Of a stretch of DNA of 61,208 nucleotides, positions 33,560-42,545 are shown in pieces (positions within the stretch are counted from its first letter, which is position 1; every line of letters starts with the position of its first letter). Made by a program: the position numbers and the translations under genes. This DNA is from Bartonella sp. ML69XJBT (GTDB taxonomy: Bacteria; Pseudomonadota; Alphaproteobacteria; Rhizobiales; Rhizobiaceae): the NCBI RefSeq assembly GCF_028618515.1, contig NZ_JAQITB010000012.1, positions 1-61,208 of the forward strand, given 5' to 3'. The notes under the pieces are model-generated. The model had not been told where the DNA came from. It searched no databases and saw only the letters and a program-made list of their open reading frames with translations.

Positions 33560-34575
33560 TTATTTTAGTGCTTTGTTTTATCAAGTTTTTGCATAACTTT
33601 ATCAAAATTCCATTAGGTCATGATATTGAAAATGATTAAAAGAATGAAAACACTTATCATGATGGAAGTATTATGATGTTGGTAGCTATAGACGGTTGTC
33701 ATGTCGCCTAAATCGCCTCTATTAAGATATTCAGCAAGTGAAGTGGCTCTGATGAAGAGAAATCATCATAACTGTAAAACCGGTGATCAGGATAAGGAGT
33801 GGTTTAAGTAAAAAACAGTTCTTGTACTATCGGCCATTTTGAATTTTACTTTACGGCTTTCAAAAGCATTTACGGTGTTTTTTTAATAATAGAGATTACG
33901 CATTGCTTCACGCTTTTATTTCTTATGTTCTTTTTGGGGGGGGAAGCTCATGATGCAAAATACTATTGTGTTGTCATTTCACGTACTTGTTTTAAAGAAA
34001 TATTGCTTACTGTACGAAAGCTTATGAATAGTATAATAGCAGAGTTGTCGTATATCCTCATCTTTATGTTTATGAGGGAACGAGCCGGTATCATTTACTT
34101 TGCTAGCTTTCAATGGTGCAGATAGCCTTTGCGTTTGAGAGCATTCATGAGAGCCATTAGTTTTTTCTTTACAGTTTCTACTTAGATGCCAGTCTTGTTT
34201 GTGATGTGTAAGGGAATAGCTTTGATTGATTCAATATAAACGAGGTTTAAAATAAGAGTATCGTACGATATTTATGTTTTTCATTAGGCATGTAAAAAGG
34301 CAATTATCATTATAAATCAATGCGTTGGTGGGAATAATAACATGCCTGATAATTTATAGATGATTTGCTCTCACAAAACGGACAGCTTTGATGAGCCTTT
34401 TTAAAACTGTTTTAAAGGAAAGCGGTCATTCATGCATCAAAAGAGATAGCTGAAAGGATAGGGATGAAGATTGCCTAAAATGTCCCCATACCTTTTTCTA
34501 CGATATATGCGTCATCAAGAGAAGGTAAAATGGAGCTCATCATTAAAAGGCGTTATGGTGTTTGGTAAACAGTGT
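33560..34575 (-). pseudogene. Degraded second copy of metI, interrupted
   Basis: Tandem decayed duplicate of the metI permease gene. The part 33560-33807 matches the 3' end of intact metI (34585-34835) over about 240 bp with scattered substitutions and gaps; both include AGTGCTTTGTTTT and AGCAAGTGAAGTGGC. The part about 34331-34572 matches the next upstream portion of metI (from about 34838), with shared ACATGCCTGATAATTT. Between the two parts lies about 520 bp of integrase-like sequence. Frameshifts and stops make it non-functional. The order shows duplication first and insertion afterwards. Confidence 0.8.
33808..34330 (-). pseudogene. Phage-type integrase remnant B
   Basis: Highly degenerate relic that aligns at nucleotide level with remnant A. 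Examples are TTTACGGCTTTCAAAAGCATTTACG (33850-33874 region, compared with the same element at about 14590) and GAACGAGCCGGTATCATTTA (34078-34097) compared with GAGCAAGCCGGTACCATCAT (14851-14870). Its ends coincide with the break in the metI pseudogene, so it looks like an insertion there. No open frame survives; a G8 run lies at 33936-33943. Confidence 0.7.
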
Positions 34576-34593
34576 GTGAATGACTCAATTGTT

Positions 34594-35253
34594 TTAGTGC
34601 TTTGTTTTGTCAAGCTTTTGTACAATTTTATCAGAAGTCCATTGGGTAATGACGTTGAGAATGATTAAAAGAATGATAACACTTGTCATGATAGAAGTAT
34701 TATAACGTTGGTAGCCATAGCGGATTGCCATGTCGCCTAAACCGCCTCCACCAAGATATCCAGCAAGTGAAGTGGCGCCTATAAGAGAAATTATCATGAC
34801 AGTAAAACCGGTGATGAGACTAGGAAGTGCTTCAGGAATGAGAACATGCCTGATAATTTGCAAACGACTTGCTCCCATGGAGCGGACAGCTTCAATGAGG
34901 CCGTTTTCAACGGTTTTAAAAGAAAGCTCGGCCATTCGTGCATAAAAAGGAATAGCTGAAATGGTGAGGACAAAGATCACCGAAGGCATTCCTACACCTC
35001 TTCCTACAACCATACGTGTAATCGGGAGAAGATAAAATGCAAGAATAATAAAGGGAATGGCGCGAATACTATCAATGATGATGCTCAAAGGGCGATTGAT
35101 GAGAGAAGAGGCAAAAATACCGCCACGTGCGGTTGTATAAAGCAGAAGACCAAGGGGAAGCCCTATTATAAGTGCCATCAAAGAAGCACTTATTGTCATT
35201 AATATTGTATCAAGAACGGCGCTTGGGAGTTCATGAGAGAGAACATTAAACAT
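34594..35253 (-). CDS. metI: D-methionine ABC transporter permease MetI
   Basis: Inner-membrane channel subunit of the MetNIQ methionine importer (219 aa, about five membrane segments). The family motifs are GLPLGLLLYTT near the N-terminus, the coupling loop EAVRSMGASRLQIIRHVLIPEALPSL and AGYLGGGGLGDMAIRYGYQRY. Its start overlaps the metN end by 8 bp, indicating translational coupling. The operon runs metQ-metN-metI on the minus strand. A decayed duplicate of this gene lies directly downstream. Confidence 0.95.
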   Translation of the reverse strand: MFNVLSHELPSAVLDTILMTISASLMALIIGLPLGLLLYTTARGGIFASSLINRPLSIIIDSIRAIPFIILAFYLLPITRMVVGRGVGMPSVIFVLTISAIPFYARMAELSFKTVENGLIEAVRSMGASRLQIIRHVLIPEALPSLITGFTVMIISLIGATSLAGYLGGGGLGDMAIRYGYQRYNTSIMTSVIILLIILNVITQWTSDKIVQKLDKTKH

Positions 35254-36280
35254 AACCTAAAACCTCGCAATATCGCCCTTGTTTGGTCAACCACTGAACA
35301 GCCTTTTCTAAAGCTTCTTTATCTTTTGCGGGGAAACCTAAAAATAATCGCCCAATAGTTTCACCTTGGACTGTATCAATACCACCATGTAAAATACGTG
35401 CTCTAAAACCGGTTTCATCTTCGAGAAGATTGAGAAAAGGTTGTTGGGCAATCTCACCGGCAATATTGATTTCAATGACAGCCTCATTGCCTATCGATTT
35501 AAGATTTTTTGCAAATTTTTCAGGAAGTTGTGGGGTCACAAGCTTGAGCATGGCAATGGTTGTATCATCTTGCGGTGAGGTAAAAATATCTTTCACACGT
35601 CCTTCTTCTACAATGCGTCCTTGATTGAGAACAACAACACGATGCGCAATGGTGCGCACAACTTCCATTTCGTGGGTAATGAGCACAATCGTGAGATTAA
35701 GGCGGTTATTAATATCGGCAAGAAGTTCTAGAATAGACTGTGTTGTTTCTGGATCAAGAGCAGAGGTTGCTTCATCTGAGAGCAATATTTTAGGATTAGC
35801 GGACAGAGAGCGGGCAATACCAACCCGTTGTTTTTGCCCCCCCGATAGTTCTGCTGGATAATAATATTCTTTACCAGATAATCCCACTAATTCAATGAGT
35901 TCAAGGGCACGTTTGTGGCGCTGTTTTTTACTTATACCACTTAATTTTAAGGGCAGTGCAATGTTATCAATAATATTTTTTGATGATAAAAGATTGAAAT
36001 GTTGAAAAATCATACCAATCCGTTGACGATAAGGTGCCCATTCTGTCTCTGAGAGATTGGAAACATCTATCCCTTCAAAAAAAATCGATCCTGAATCAAC
36101 TTGTTCTAATCCATTTAAACAGCGAATAAGTGTCGATTTTCCCGCTCCACTGCGTCCAATAATGCCAAGAATCTCACCCGCCTGGATATCGAGGGAGAGA
36201 TTATTCACTGCTGGAATACCAGCCGTTTTGTTAAAACAACGGCTGATATTTTTTAAGGAAATAAGAGCGGGTTTTTCCAT
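35246..36280 (-). CDS. metN: D-methionine ABC transporter ATPase MetN
   Basis: ATP-binding subunit of the methionine importer (344 aa). Walker A GRSGAGKST is at residues 42-50, signature LSGGQKQRVGIARSL and Walker B ILLSDEATSALD follow. The C-terminal extension of about 90 residues (from about IGNEAVIEINIAGEI) is the NIL domain, which in characterised MetN proteins binds methionine and inhibits transport. It starts 6 bp after metQ and overlaps metI. Confidence 0.95.
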   Translation of the reverse strand: MEKPALISLKNISRCFNKTAGIPAVNNLSLDIQAGEILGIIGRSGAGKSTLIRCLNGLEQVDSGSIFFEGIDVSNLSETEWAPYRQRIGMIFQHFNLLSSKNIIDNIALPLKLSGISKKQRHKRALELIELVGLSGKEYYYPAELSGGQKQRVGIARSLSANPKILLSDEATSALDPETTQSILELLADINNRLNLTIVLITHEMEVVRTIAHRVVVLNQGRIVEEGRVKDIFTSPQDDTTIAMLKLVTPQLPEKFAKNLKSIGNEAVIEINIAGEIAQQPFLNLLEDETGFRARILHGGIDTVQGETIGRLFLGFPAKDKEALEKAVQWLTKQGRYCEVLGYV

Positions 36281-36286
36281 TTACAA

Positions 36287-37105
36287 TCACCAAGATGTTT
36301 TGGCAGCTGGACCAAAAATTTCTTTGATTTTTGCACGGACAGGTTCGCTATTGTAAGCAGCCACTAATTTTTTGACCCAAGGTTCATTTTTTTCGCTGGT
36401 GCGTACAACAATGATATTATTATAAGGATTATTTTCTGCTTTTTCCCATGCGATTGCATCTTGTTGTAAATCTAATCCAGAGACCAAAGCCCAATTTGTA
36501 TTTATAACGGCAATGTCGAAATCATCAACAGCTCGTCCTAACATACCGGCATCCAATTCACGAATTTGCAAGTTTTTAGGGTTTTCAATAATATCAAGTG
36601 GCGATGCAAGAATATCATGAGGGTCTTTTAGTTTAATAAGACCTAACGAATTAAGGAAAAGTAAGGCTCTTCCACCATTTGTTGGATCGTTAGGAATGCC
36701 AACATGTGCTCCATCAGACAACTCTTTTAATTCTTTGATTTTGTGTGAATAGACCCCAATTGGGGCAAGAAATGTATATCCCACGGTTGAAAGTTTATAA
36801 CCACGCTGTTCCATTTGATTATTCAGATAAGGTGTGTGCTGAAAAGCATTTGCATCAATTTCTCCAGCATTCACAGCATCATTGGGGAGGGTGTAATCAG
36901 AGAAATAAACAAGTTCAATCTCTAAACCGGTTTTTCTAGCTTGTGCAGCTGCGACTTGCCAAATAGTTGCTTCATGCCCTTCCATAACACCAAGTTTTAT
37001 TTTTGATTTATCTGCTGCCATGGAAAAGGCACTGGACAAAAAAAGTGCAAAAAGAGATAGGAGGAATCCGATAGTTGCACTCCGGAATATTTTTTTTAAT
37101 GTCAT
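36287..37105 (-). CDS. metQ: D-methionine-binding protein MetQ
   Basis: Periplasmic methionine-binding protein of the NlpA/MetQ family (272 aa). After a signal peptide (MTLKKIFRSATIGFLLSLFA, ending near FSMA) the mature part begins with KIKLGVMEGHEATIWQVAA. Family motifs NAGEIDANAFQHTPYLN and GIPNDPTNGGRALLFL are intact. Many MetQ proteins are lipoproteins, but no lipobox cysteine is seen here, so it is probably soluble. First gene of the metQNI operon. I found no SAM-II riboswitch in the upstream 500 bp. Confidence 0.93.
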   Translation of the reverse strand: MTLKKIFRSATIGFLLSLFALFLSSAFSMAADKSKIKLGVMEGHEATIWQVAAAQARKTGLEIELVYFSDYTLPNDAVNAGEIDANAFQHTPYLNNQMEQRGYKLSTVGYTFLAPIGVYSHKIKELKELSDGAHVGIPNDPTNGGRALLFLNSLGLIKLKDPHDILASPLDIIENPKNLQIRELDAGMLGRAVDDFDIAVINTNWALVSGLDLQQDAIAWEKAENNPYNNIIVVRTSEKNEPWVKKLVAAYNSEPVRAKIKEIFGPAAKTSW

Positions 37106-37619
37106 GCGCGTTTGTCTTTCTTTTGCTTTTCCAAGAGATTTCTTGAGAGAGGATTCAATATACTCGTCTTTATTTAAAGAGATCTGAGACTATAAAAGCT
37201 TTATAAAATATTCAATCACTTTTATGCAAAAAAGAGTATTATTTTTTCTCTATTTGTCAGTATTCTTTGCAAAACAACATCATGTACGAGCGGTATTGCT
37301 CTTCAATTTTGGCAACAAATTCTTTTCTTATCATGTTTTGTTTGGGGAACCAAAGGGCATTTCAAAACTTACTTTAAGTAATGATTGCTTATAGCGCTAC
37401 GGCGGTCAGACGACGTTTGGGCGGTAAATCCATGAGGAGAATAGTACGCAATCAAGACAATAGACTGTGTTTACAGGGCGGTTAAGGGATGAACTTTTCT
37501 CGAAATGTGGTGAAATTTCTTTGAGCAGGCAAAGAATTGGTCACCACTTGACTTAAACGCGGCAAATTTTTGCCAAGGTAAATATTTTGCCCTTCACATT
37601 TTAGAGAGGAAGAAACATA
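37106..37619. other. Divergent intergenic region between metQ and the SH3 gene
   Basis: 514 bp without an ORF worth calling. It should carry the metQ promoter (left) and that of the SH3-protein gene (right). A more G+C-rich stretch at about 37390-37500 with repeated GGCGGT (37401, 37420, 37481 areas) stands out from the A+T-rich surroundings and could be a structured leader or small RNA; I cannot assign it. Confidence 0.4.
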
Positions 37620-38246
37620 ATGTTTAAAAAGAATTTTTTATCAACAACACTGATTTTATCAGCTTTGGGGGGAGTGGGGCTTGGAGTGACGACTGCCTAT
37701 GCGGCGCTTGGAAATGTTGCTCGTGTAGCATCAGGTCAGGCGGTTTTACGCTCAGGTCCAGCGACAGCTTATAAAGTTATTGCAACCGTTCCGATGGGAG
37801 AAAAAGTACAAATTAATGGTTGTCTCTCCAATAAAACTTGGTGTTCGCTTGGTTATAATGGAAAGGTTGGTTGGGTGTTTGCACGTTATTTAAACGTCAA
37901 TAATGTTCCTACAATCTCTTTTACAGATATGTCTGTGAAGCCAAATTCTGCCATAAAAACACAAAAGCAAAAGGTAAAGCAGATTGTTTCTGGTTTAAAA
38001 AATCTTGCAGTGCCTGAAAAAACACGGAAAAAGGCGCAAAAATTCTACAGAACCGATATGATTATTGATTCTACAGGTGTCAAAAAAAGGGATGAACAAA
38101 CGATTTTTAATCCATCAGCAAAGGCACAGGGTGTCTCTGTAAAGCACGTGAACGCTTATAATCCCTTTTTCCCGGAAGATGTCAATTTCAAAAATTTTGA
38201 ACGCAATGAAACACGTTACCGTGTTGTGACATATCCTGCTCCATAA
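37620..38246 (+). CDS. Exported bacterial SH3-domain protein
   Basis: Secreted or periplasmic protein of 208 aa. A signal peptide (MFKKNFLSTTLILSALGGVG, ending AYA) precedes an SH3b domain at about residues 32-92 with the typical LRSGPATAYKVIATVPMGEKV and WCSLGYNGKVGWVFARYL; two cysteines inside it (GC..WC) may form a disulfide. The C-terminal half is basic and lacks known domains. SH3b domains commonly bind cell-wall peptides, so an envelope role is inferred. The SD GAGGAAG lies well placed before the ATG. Confidence 0.82.
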   Translation: MFKKNFLSTTLILSALGGVGLGVTTAYAALGNVARVASGQAVLRSGPATAYKVIATVPMGEKVQINGCLSNKTWCSLGYNGKVGWVFARYLNVNNVPTISFTDMSVKPNSAIKTQKQKVKQIVSGLKNLAVPEKTRKKAQKFYRTDMIIDSTGVKKRDEQTIFNPSAKAQGVSVKHVNAYNPFFPEDVNFKNFERNETRYRVVTYPAP

Positions 38247-38540
38247 GAGAGAAAGAAATCCAATAACTTATCCCATTACGCCGTAAAACACTGTCATTTG
38301 GAGTATAGCGATATAAGGTGTATAAGACTTTTACATTCAAGTATTTTTAGAGTATATGGTAGGTCTTCAGGGAAGGATTTACAGCCTTCTGTCAGTCAAT
38401 CATACAAATGCTCAGCAGGTGAAATCTATAAGACAAAAAGCTGGTTATTTACAAACTAGCACGAAGAGGAAGCTTCGTCATTTGAGGTGGGGGAAGGAAG
38501 TCAGTGGATAACAGTGATTGGCAGGAGTTACGAAAAATAG

Positions 38541-38579
38541 AGCAGCATAAAGCACTCTTTTGCTTTATGCTGCTTTTTT
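38541..38579. terminator. Strong, probably bidirectional terminator
   Basis: Perfect 14-bp stem AGCAGCATAAAGCA (38541-38554) / TGCTTTATGCTGCT (38561-38574), loop CTCTTT, with T7 on the plus side and ATTTTT on the minus side. It ends asd on the minus strand and could end a plus-strand transcript from the 300-bp gene-free stretch after the SH3 gene. Confidence 0.85.
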
Positions 38580-38581
38580 GT

Positions 38582-39613
38582 TTAATTTGCTGACTTAGGT
38601 TTTATTAAGTTACGGGATGCCAGTAATTCCGCAATTTGAACAGCATTCAATGCGGCTCCCTTTCTTAAATTGTCCGCAACAACCCAAAAAGCTAAACCAT
38701 TTTCAACGGTGATATCTTCACGAATACGGCTAATAAAGGTGTCATCTTCACCCGTGCTTTCATAGGGTGTTATATAGCCACCATCTTCGCGTTTATCAAT
38801 TACTTGGCAGCCTGGCGCATCGCGTAGAAGGGCCTGTGCTTCAGATGCACTTAGAGGCTTTTCAAATTCAACATGAACGGCTTCAGCATGACCGATAAAG
38901 ACAGGAACGCGAACAGCTGTGGCTGTTAACTTGATTTTAGGATCAAGAATTTTCTTTGTTTCAGCCGTCATTTTCCATTCTTCTTTTGTATAACCATCTT
39001 CCATGAAAACATCGATATGGGGAATGACATTAAAAGCAATGCGTTTGCTGAATTTTTTTATTGTGATGGGATCTGCAACAAAAACAGCTCGTGATTGTTC
39101 AAAGAGTTCATCCATTCCTTCTTTACCGGCTCCAGAAACCGATTGATAAGTGGACACAACGACACGTTTGATGGTTGCTGCATTATGGAGGGGCTTTAAC
39201 GCTAGAACAAGTTGAATTGTTGAACAATTGGGATTGGCGATAATATTGCGCTTGGAAAATTCACCAATCGCTTGTGCATTGACTTCAGGAACAATCAACG
39301 GGACATTTGCATCATAGCGCCAAGTGGATGAATTATCGATGACGACACAGCCGGCAGCAGCAATTTTAGGAGCATATTCTTTGGAAATACTTCCTCCCGC
39401 AGACATGAGACAAATATCTGTGTCAGAAAAATCGTAACTATCAAGCGCTTTTACTTTTAAAGTTTTATCACCATAAGAAACTTCTTGTCCTAATGAACGC
39501 CGTGATGCTAAAGGAACGACTTCATGAGTAGGAAAACCACGCTCTTCTAGAATTGTGAGCATTTCACGACCAACATTTCCTGTTGCGCCAACAACTGCAA
39601 CTTTAAAACTCAT
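38582..39613 (-). CDS. asd: Aspartate-semialdehyde dehydrogenase
   Basis: Reduces aspartyl phosphate to aspartate-4-semialdehyde, the branch point to lysine/diaminopimelate, threonine and methionine (343 aa, cytoplasmic). The NADP-binding loop GATGNVGREM starts at residue 9, the catalytic Cys130 sits in ANPNCSTIQ, and the substrate motif VSGAGKEGMDEL is present. Length is typical. Transcribed alone, ending at the strong hairpin just downstream. A long plus-strand T/C-rich leader region lies behind the start. Confidence 0.95.
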   Translation of the reverse strand: MSFKVAVVGATGNVGREMLTILEERGFPTHEVVPLASRRSLGQEVSYGDKTLKVKALDSYDFSDTDICLMSAGGSISKEYAPKIAAAGCVVIDNSSTWRYDANVPLIVPEVNAQAIGEFSKRNIIANPNCSTIQLVLALKPLHNAATIKRVVVSTYQSVSGAGKEGMDELFEQSRAVFVADPITIKKFSKRIAFNVIPHIDVFMEDGYTKEEWKMTAETKKILDPKIKLTATAVRVPVFIGHAEAVHVEFEKPLSASEAQALLRDAPGCQVIDKREDGGYITPYESTGEDDTFISRIREDITVENGLAFWVVADNLRKGAALNAVQIAELLASRNLIKPKSAN

Positions 39614-39826
39614 TTTTCTGTACTCCTGTTCCTCTCTCTATCTTCTCCCCTTGGGCTATACTCAGGTGAAGGTAAGTTGGTCAAGGAATATTTAAATGAA
39701 TATTATTTTTAGAAAGTTCATTTTTGTATGTAGCTTCAATTTGTTCATATCAATTGTAATCAATAGCCAACAAAGCGGTTTATTTTAAATCTACTGTTCT
39801 TCTGAAATTTTGAGAGTTACAAAATC

Positions 39827-39859
39827 AAAGACTGATACTAAGTTGTATCAGTCTTTTTT
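39827..39859 (+). terminator. Orphan hairpin terminator
   Basis: Perfect 12-bp stem AAAGACTGATAC (39827-39838) / GTATCAGTCTTT (39845-39856) followed by T's. No plus-strand gene ends here; the upstream 200 bp back to asd have no ORF. Confidence 0.7.
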
Positions 39860-39939
39860 ACAGTCTTCTCATCTCGTGAATTCTTCATTATTTTTATATG
39901 CATTGTTTTCGTGAGAAGTTGAATGTTGTGACAATTGAT

Positions 39940-40370
39940 CCGTGCATTGCGTTGGTAGAGTTTTTTATATTTCATTTGGTTTAAGTATTTATTGTATAGA
40001 TAGGTTCTCATGGGGGCATGTTTGTTGTGAAGAACAGAATACCATTGTGTTGCATATTGACGCCCTTGTTTTAAAGAGATCTTTCTTAAGACACTTATGC
40101 TTATTTCACGACGGCTATCATGAATGGTATAAAGCCATTATGTACTCCCATCTATACGTTTGTGAAGGAGCAAGCTGGCATCATTATTCTCTTTACTAGT
40201 TCTCAATAGGGTGAAAGCTCTTGTATTTAAAAGTGTTTATAAGAGGCACTTTTTATACAGTTTTTACTCACACACAAGCTATGCCTGTGACGTGCAAGGG
40301 GATAGTTTTTGCTGATTTAATGGGGAGGGTTTAAAATAAGAGTATCTTACGATCTTCGGGAGAGCATTCA
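39940..40370 (-). pseudogene. Phage-type integrase remnant C
   Basis: Third degenerate copy of the integrase relic. It shares GAGCAAGCTGGCATCATTAT (40168-40187) with remnants A and B, a CTTGTTTTAAAGAGATCT element (about 40068) with A, and the outer border GTTTAAAATAAGAGTATC (about 40330-40347) with B. It has many stops and indels and no coding capacity. It lies directly behind the HTH/RNA module on the same strand. Confidence 0.65.
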
Positions 40371-40517
40371 ATATGCATGATAATAAATGATCATGATCAA
40401 TCAATTTGCTATACTATGAAGGCAACAGGCGTTTTTTGTCGTGATTTTTTTTGCTTATGGTATTCAAATCAGCTCTCCTGTTATAAAGCTTTTTATTTAA
40501 GAAAATTTCAGTGTAAT

Positions 40518-40898
40518 TTATGAAAATAAGCTGCTGTTTTCTTCATGAGAAATTAATTGCAAGATTGCTCTTTGTTTTTTGCGGGTAAGCATTCTGAAAT
40601 TTTTTAAAAGCAGAGATTCCGCTTTGCTCGATATTCTGTCATCATGGGGATTTGTAGTTTTTTCTTTTGTTGCGATATCAGCATAAAAGAAAGAAACAGG
40701 TACTTCCAGTATATCGGCAATTTCTTGCAAGCGTCCTGCACCTACACGATTTATGCCTTTTTCATATTTTTGAATTTGTTGAAAAGTAACACCTAAGCGA
40801 CTGCCTAATTTTTGTTGCGAAAGCCCTATGATGCTTCTTCTGAGACGAATTTTTTTGCCTACGGAGATATCGTTAAAATGTGGATTTTTTGCGCGCAC
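40518..40898 (-). CDS. Xre-type HTH regulator paired with a Brt-like RNA (Trp-like)
   Basis: Small DNA-binding protein, 126 aa from the GTG at 40898. The HTH (Cro/C1 type) reads SQQKLGSRLGVTFQQIQKYEKG. I prefer GTG because GGGGG lies 7 nt upstream, whereas the ATG at 40961 (147 aa) lies inside the predicted upstream RNA and its extra residues are encoded by that RNA's 3' hairpin. In B. henselae, as I recall, nine Brt RNAs each precede a poorly transcribed HTH gene (trp), and Trp1 influences the badA adhesin promoter. The same order, strand and spacing occur here. The C-terminus (about 45 residues) is Lys-rich and hydrophilic with no further domain. Confidence 0.8.
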   Translation of the reverse strand: MRAKNPHFNDISVGKKIRLRRSIIGLSQQKLGSRLGVTFQQIQKYEKGINRVGAGRLQEIADILEVPVSFFYADIATKEKTTNPHDDRISSKAESLLLKNFRMLTRKKQRAILQLISHEENSSLFS

Positions 40899-40912
40899 TT
40901 TATTCCCCCTTG

Positions 40913-41112
40913 GATGCGAGCGCCCTCGCATTAGTATTCCGGGGTCTGGAAGTGCTGACATCGAATCAGCCTCTTGCTTTTAGTGCTTGAGAGCACTTGG
41001 ACATAACAAGAGCCCCCGGAAATTCCGGGATATCCGCAAAGCAGATCTATTCTGTGTTCGATGTTAGGGCTTCCAGGCCCTATTGATCGCTGCGTATACG
41101 ACCAATATCACA
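40913..41112 (-). ncRNA. Brt-like structured RNA upstream of the HTH gene
   Basis: Predicted transcript of about 200 nt. A near-consensus promoter puts its start near 41112. It has a GC-rich hairpin CCCGG/CCGGG (41015-41029), an AGTGCT/AGCACT hairpin (40982-40997) enclosed by CTCTTG/CAAGAG, and a 3' hairpin ATGCGAG/CTCGCAT (40914-40931) just before the SD of the HTH gene. Length and position agree with the Bartonella Brt family (about 190-205 nt). The boundaries are predicted, and homology to Brt was judged from memory of the arrangement, not by alignment. Confidence 0.7.
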
Positions 41113-41118
41113 AGCTCA

Positions 41119-41147
41119 TTCATAAGGTAATTCTCTAAAATCGTCAA
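41119..41147 (-). promoter_or_regulatory. Promoter of the Brt-like RNA
   Basis: On the minus strand -35 TTGACG (41147-41142), spacer of exactly 17 nt, -10 TATGAA (41124-41119). This is a near-consensus housekeeping promoter. Confidence 0.75.
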
Positions 41148-41295
41148 TTAGAATTGAAAGGGGTTGCTTGTTGCTTTTTGCAAAATTTAAATGCAACTGT
41201 TGCAATGCATTTCTCTGTTTTGATGAAATTTCGATATAACAGGCTGCTACAGAGCAAAACTGTGCGAAGATTTCTACTGTTCATATGCTGTTTTT

Positions 41296-41496
41296 TTATT
41301 GTCGTGCAAGTTCATTGTTGTGCAAGGGACGAGCTTCGGAAGCAAGCATAATGGGAACGCCGTCGCGAATGGGATAGGCAAGTTTTGCTTTGAGTGAGAT
41401 TAATTCTTGCGTGTTTCTGTTTAAGGAGAGTATGCCTCCTGTAAGTGGACAGACAAGCAATTCAAGCATTTTGGGATCGGTGATCATTTTTTTCAT
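41296..41496 (-). CDS. Trm112-family (UPF0434/YcaR-like) protein
   Basis: Small protein of 66 aa. It matches the UPF0434 family: [16 protein letters not shown] at the N-terminus, then [20 protein letters not shown]. In other organisms Trm112-type proteins are small zinc-binding partners of methyltransferases; the usual CPxC motif is only partly present here (CPLTG), so zinc binding may be lost. It follows the LON-domain gene by 13 bp, a pairing common in Rhizobiales as far as I recall. Confidence 0.82.
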   Translation of the reverse strand: MKKMITDPKMLELLVCPLTGGILSLNRNTQELISLKAKLAYPIRDGVPIMLASEARPLHNNELARQ

Positions 41497-41509
41497 ATTG
41501 CAACATTTA

Positions 41510-42172
41510 TTAGTTTAAATGGTAATCTGCCCCTGTTTGTTTCATGAGTGAACGCTCCGTTAAAGCAAGAAGAGTTTGGGCGCGGCTGCCAATATCTGGA
41601 GCCTCTAATAGAGCTTGTTTTTCTGCCGGTGTAAAGGGGATAAGGGCTGAAAAAGCATTGACTAATAAAGGGGTGGGCGCTTGTATAATACTGCTCCAAT
41701 TATATTCCATTTCATTTATCGTGAGATATTTTTCAACAATATTGAGCAAATTGTCTCGATTAATGTTTTCTGCAATGGCAGGCTCTTGTAAGTCTTCGAT
41801 GTTTGAGCGAATGAGAGCGGTTCGATAAGATTTTGTATTCACGAGTTCCTGTTCTAAGGTAAAGCGGCAAACACCTTGTAAGATAATGAAAAGTTGACCA
41901 TTTCCTGTTTCATTGTAGTTTGTAATGCGCCCTATACAGCCTATTTTGTAAAGTTGTGTGGAAAAGCGGTTTGTATCCGATGATAGTGGTTGGATAATTC
42001 CAATTAAACGATTCGTTAGCATAACATTTTCAACCATTTCGAGCGCCTCTGGTTCAAAAATATTGAGCGATAAAAAACCACCTGGTAGCAAGAGTGCTCC
42101 CTCTAGCGGGAAAAGAGCAATTTGCTTTGGGAGATCATTTTCGCAATTATAATGAATGTTGCCTGCTTTCAT
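41510..42172 (-). CDS. LON N-terminal-domain protein
   Basis: Stand-alone LON substrate-binding domain protein (220 aa from ATG 42172). It lacks the ATPase and peptidase parts of Lon. Motifs [15 protein letters not shown] and [12 protein letters not shown] are the family's N-terminal signature; [23 protein letters not shown] follows. I start at MKAGNIHY, since the GTG at 42223 gives residues absent from the family. No good SD precedes the ATG (AAAGG is 13 nt away). Probably cotranscribed with the Trm112-like gene. Function unknown; a role in protein quality control is only suggested by the domain. Confidence 0.85.
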   Translation of the reverse strand: MKAGNIHYNCENDLPKQIALFPLEGALLLPGGFLSLNIFEPEALEMVENVMLTNRLIGIIQPLSSDTNRFSTQLYKIGCIGRITNYNETGNGQLFIILQGVCRFTLEQELVNTKSYRTALIRSNIEDLQEPAIAENINRDNLLNIVEKYLTINEMEYNWSSIIQAPTPLLVNAFSALIPFTPAEKQALLEAPDIGSRAQTLLALTERSLMKQTGADYHLN

Positions 42173-42545
42173 GAGTATTTTGTAACCTTTATGTGATGAA
42201 GTTTGGTACGTAAATAATCGCACTTTATGACGCTATTGAGAGACAAAAATTTACAGAAAAGAAAAATAAATCTCTTGTGCGTTAAATTATTGGATAAAAT
42301 ATTTGAAATTTTTACCTCTTTAAAAAATACAGAAACTCTGTGGTTTAAGGTTGTACTGTGCAAGAGGGATATTGCTTGGTGTTTCTTTTAAGAGGGCAAA
42401 ACCTTGCCTTTTCTCAAGTTGTATTTTTGTTTATGTCCCTTGATCTTTTTTCCTTTATTTCCTGAAACAGGGACATTTATGGGTTTCAGAATGCTCAAAA
42501 GGCTCACTATTATAATTCTTTTGCAACAGTCTATGCAAGTTTAAA

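Noticed and set aside
37106-37619. SAM-II riboswitch before metQ
   Set aside because: The expected conserved pseudoknot sequence was not found on the minus strand.
40899-40961. N-terminal extension of the HTH regulator (ATG at 40961)
   Set aside because: The codons coincide with the 3' hairpin of the predicted RNA, and a GTG with a better SD follows.
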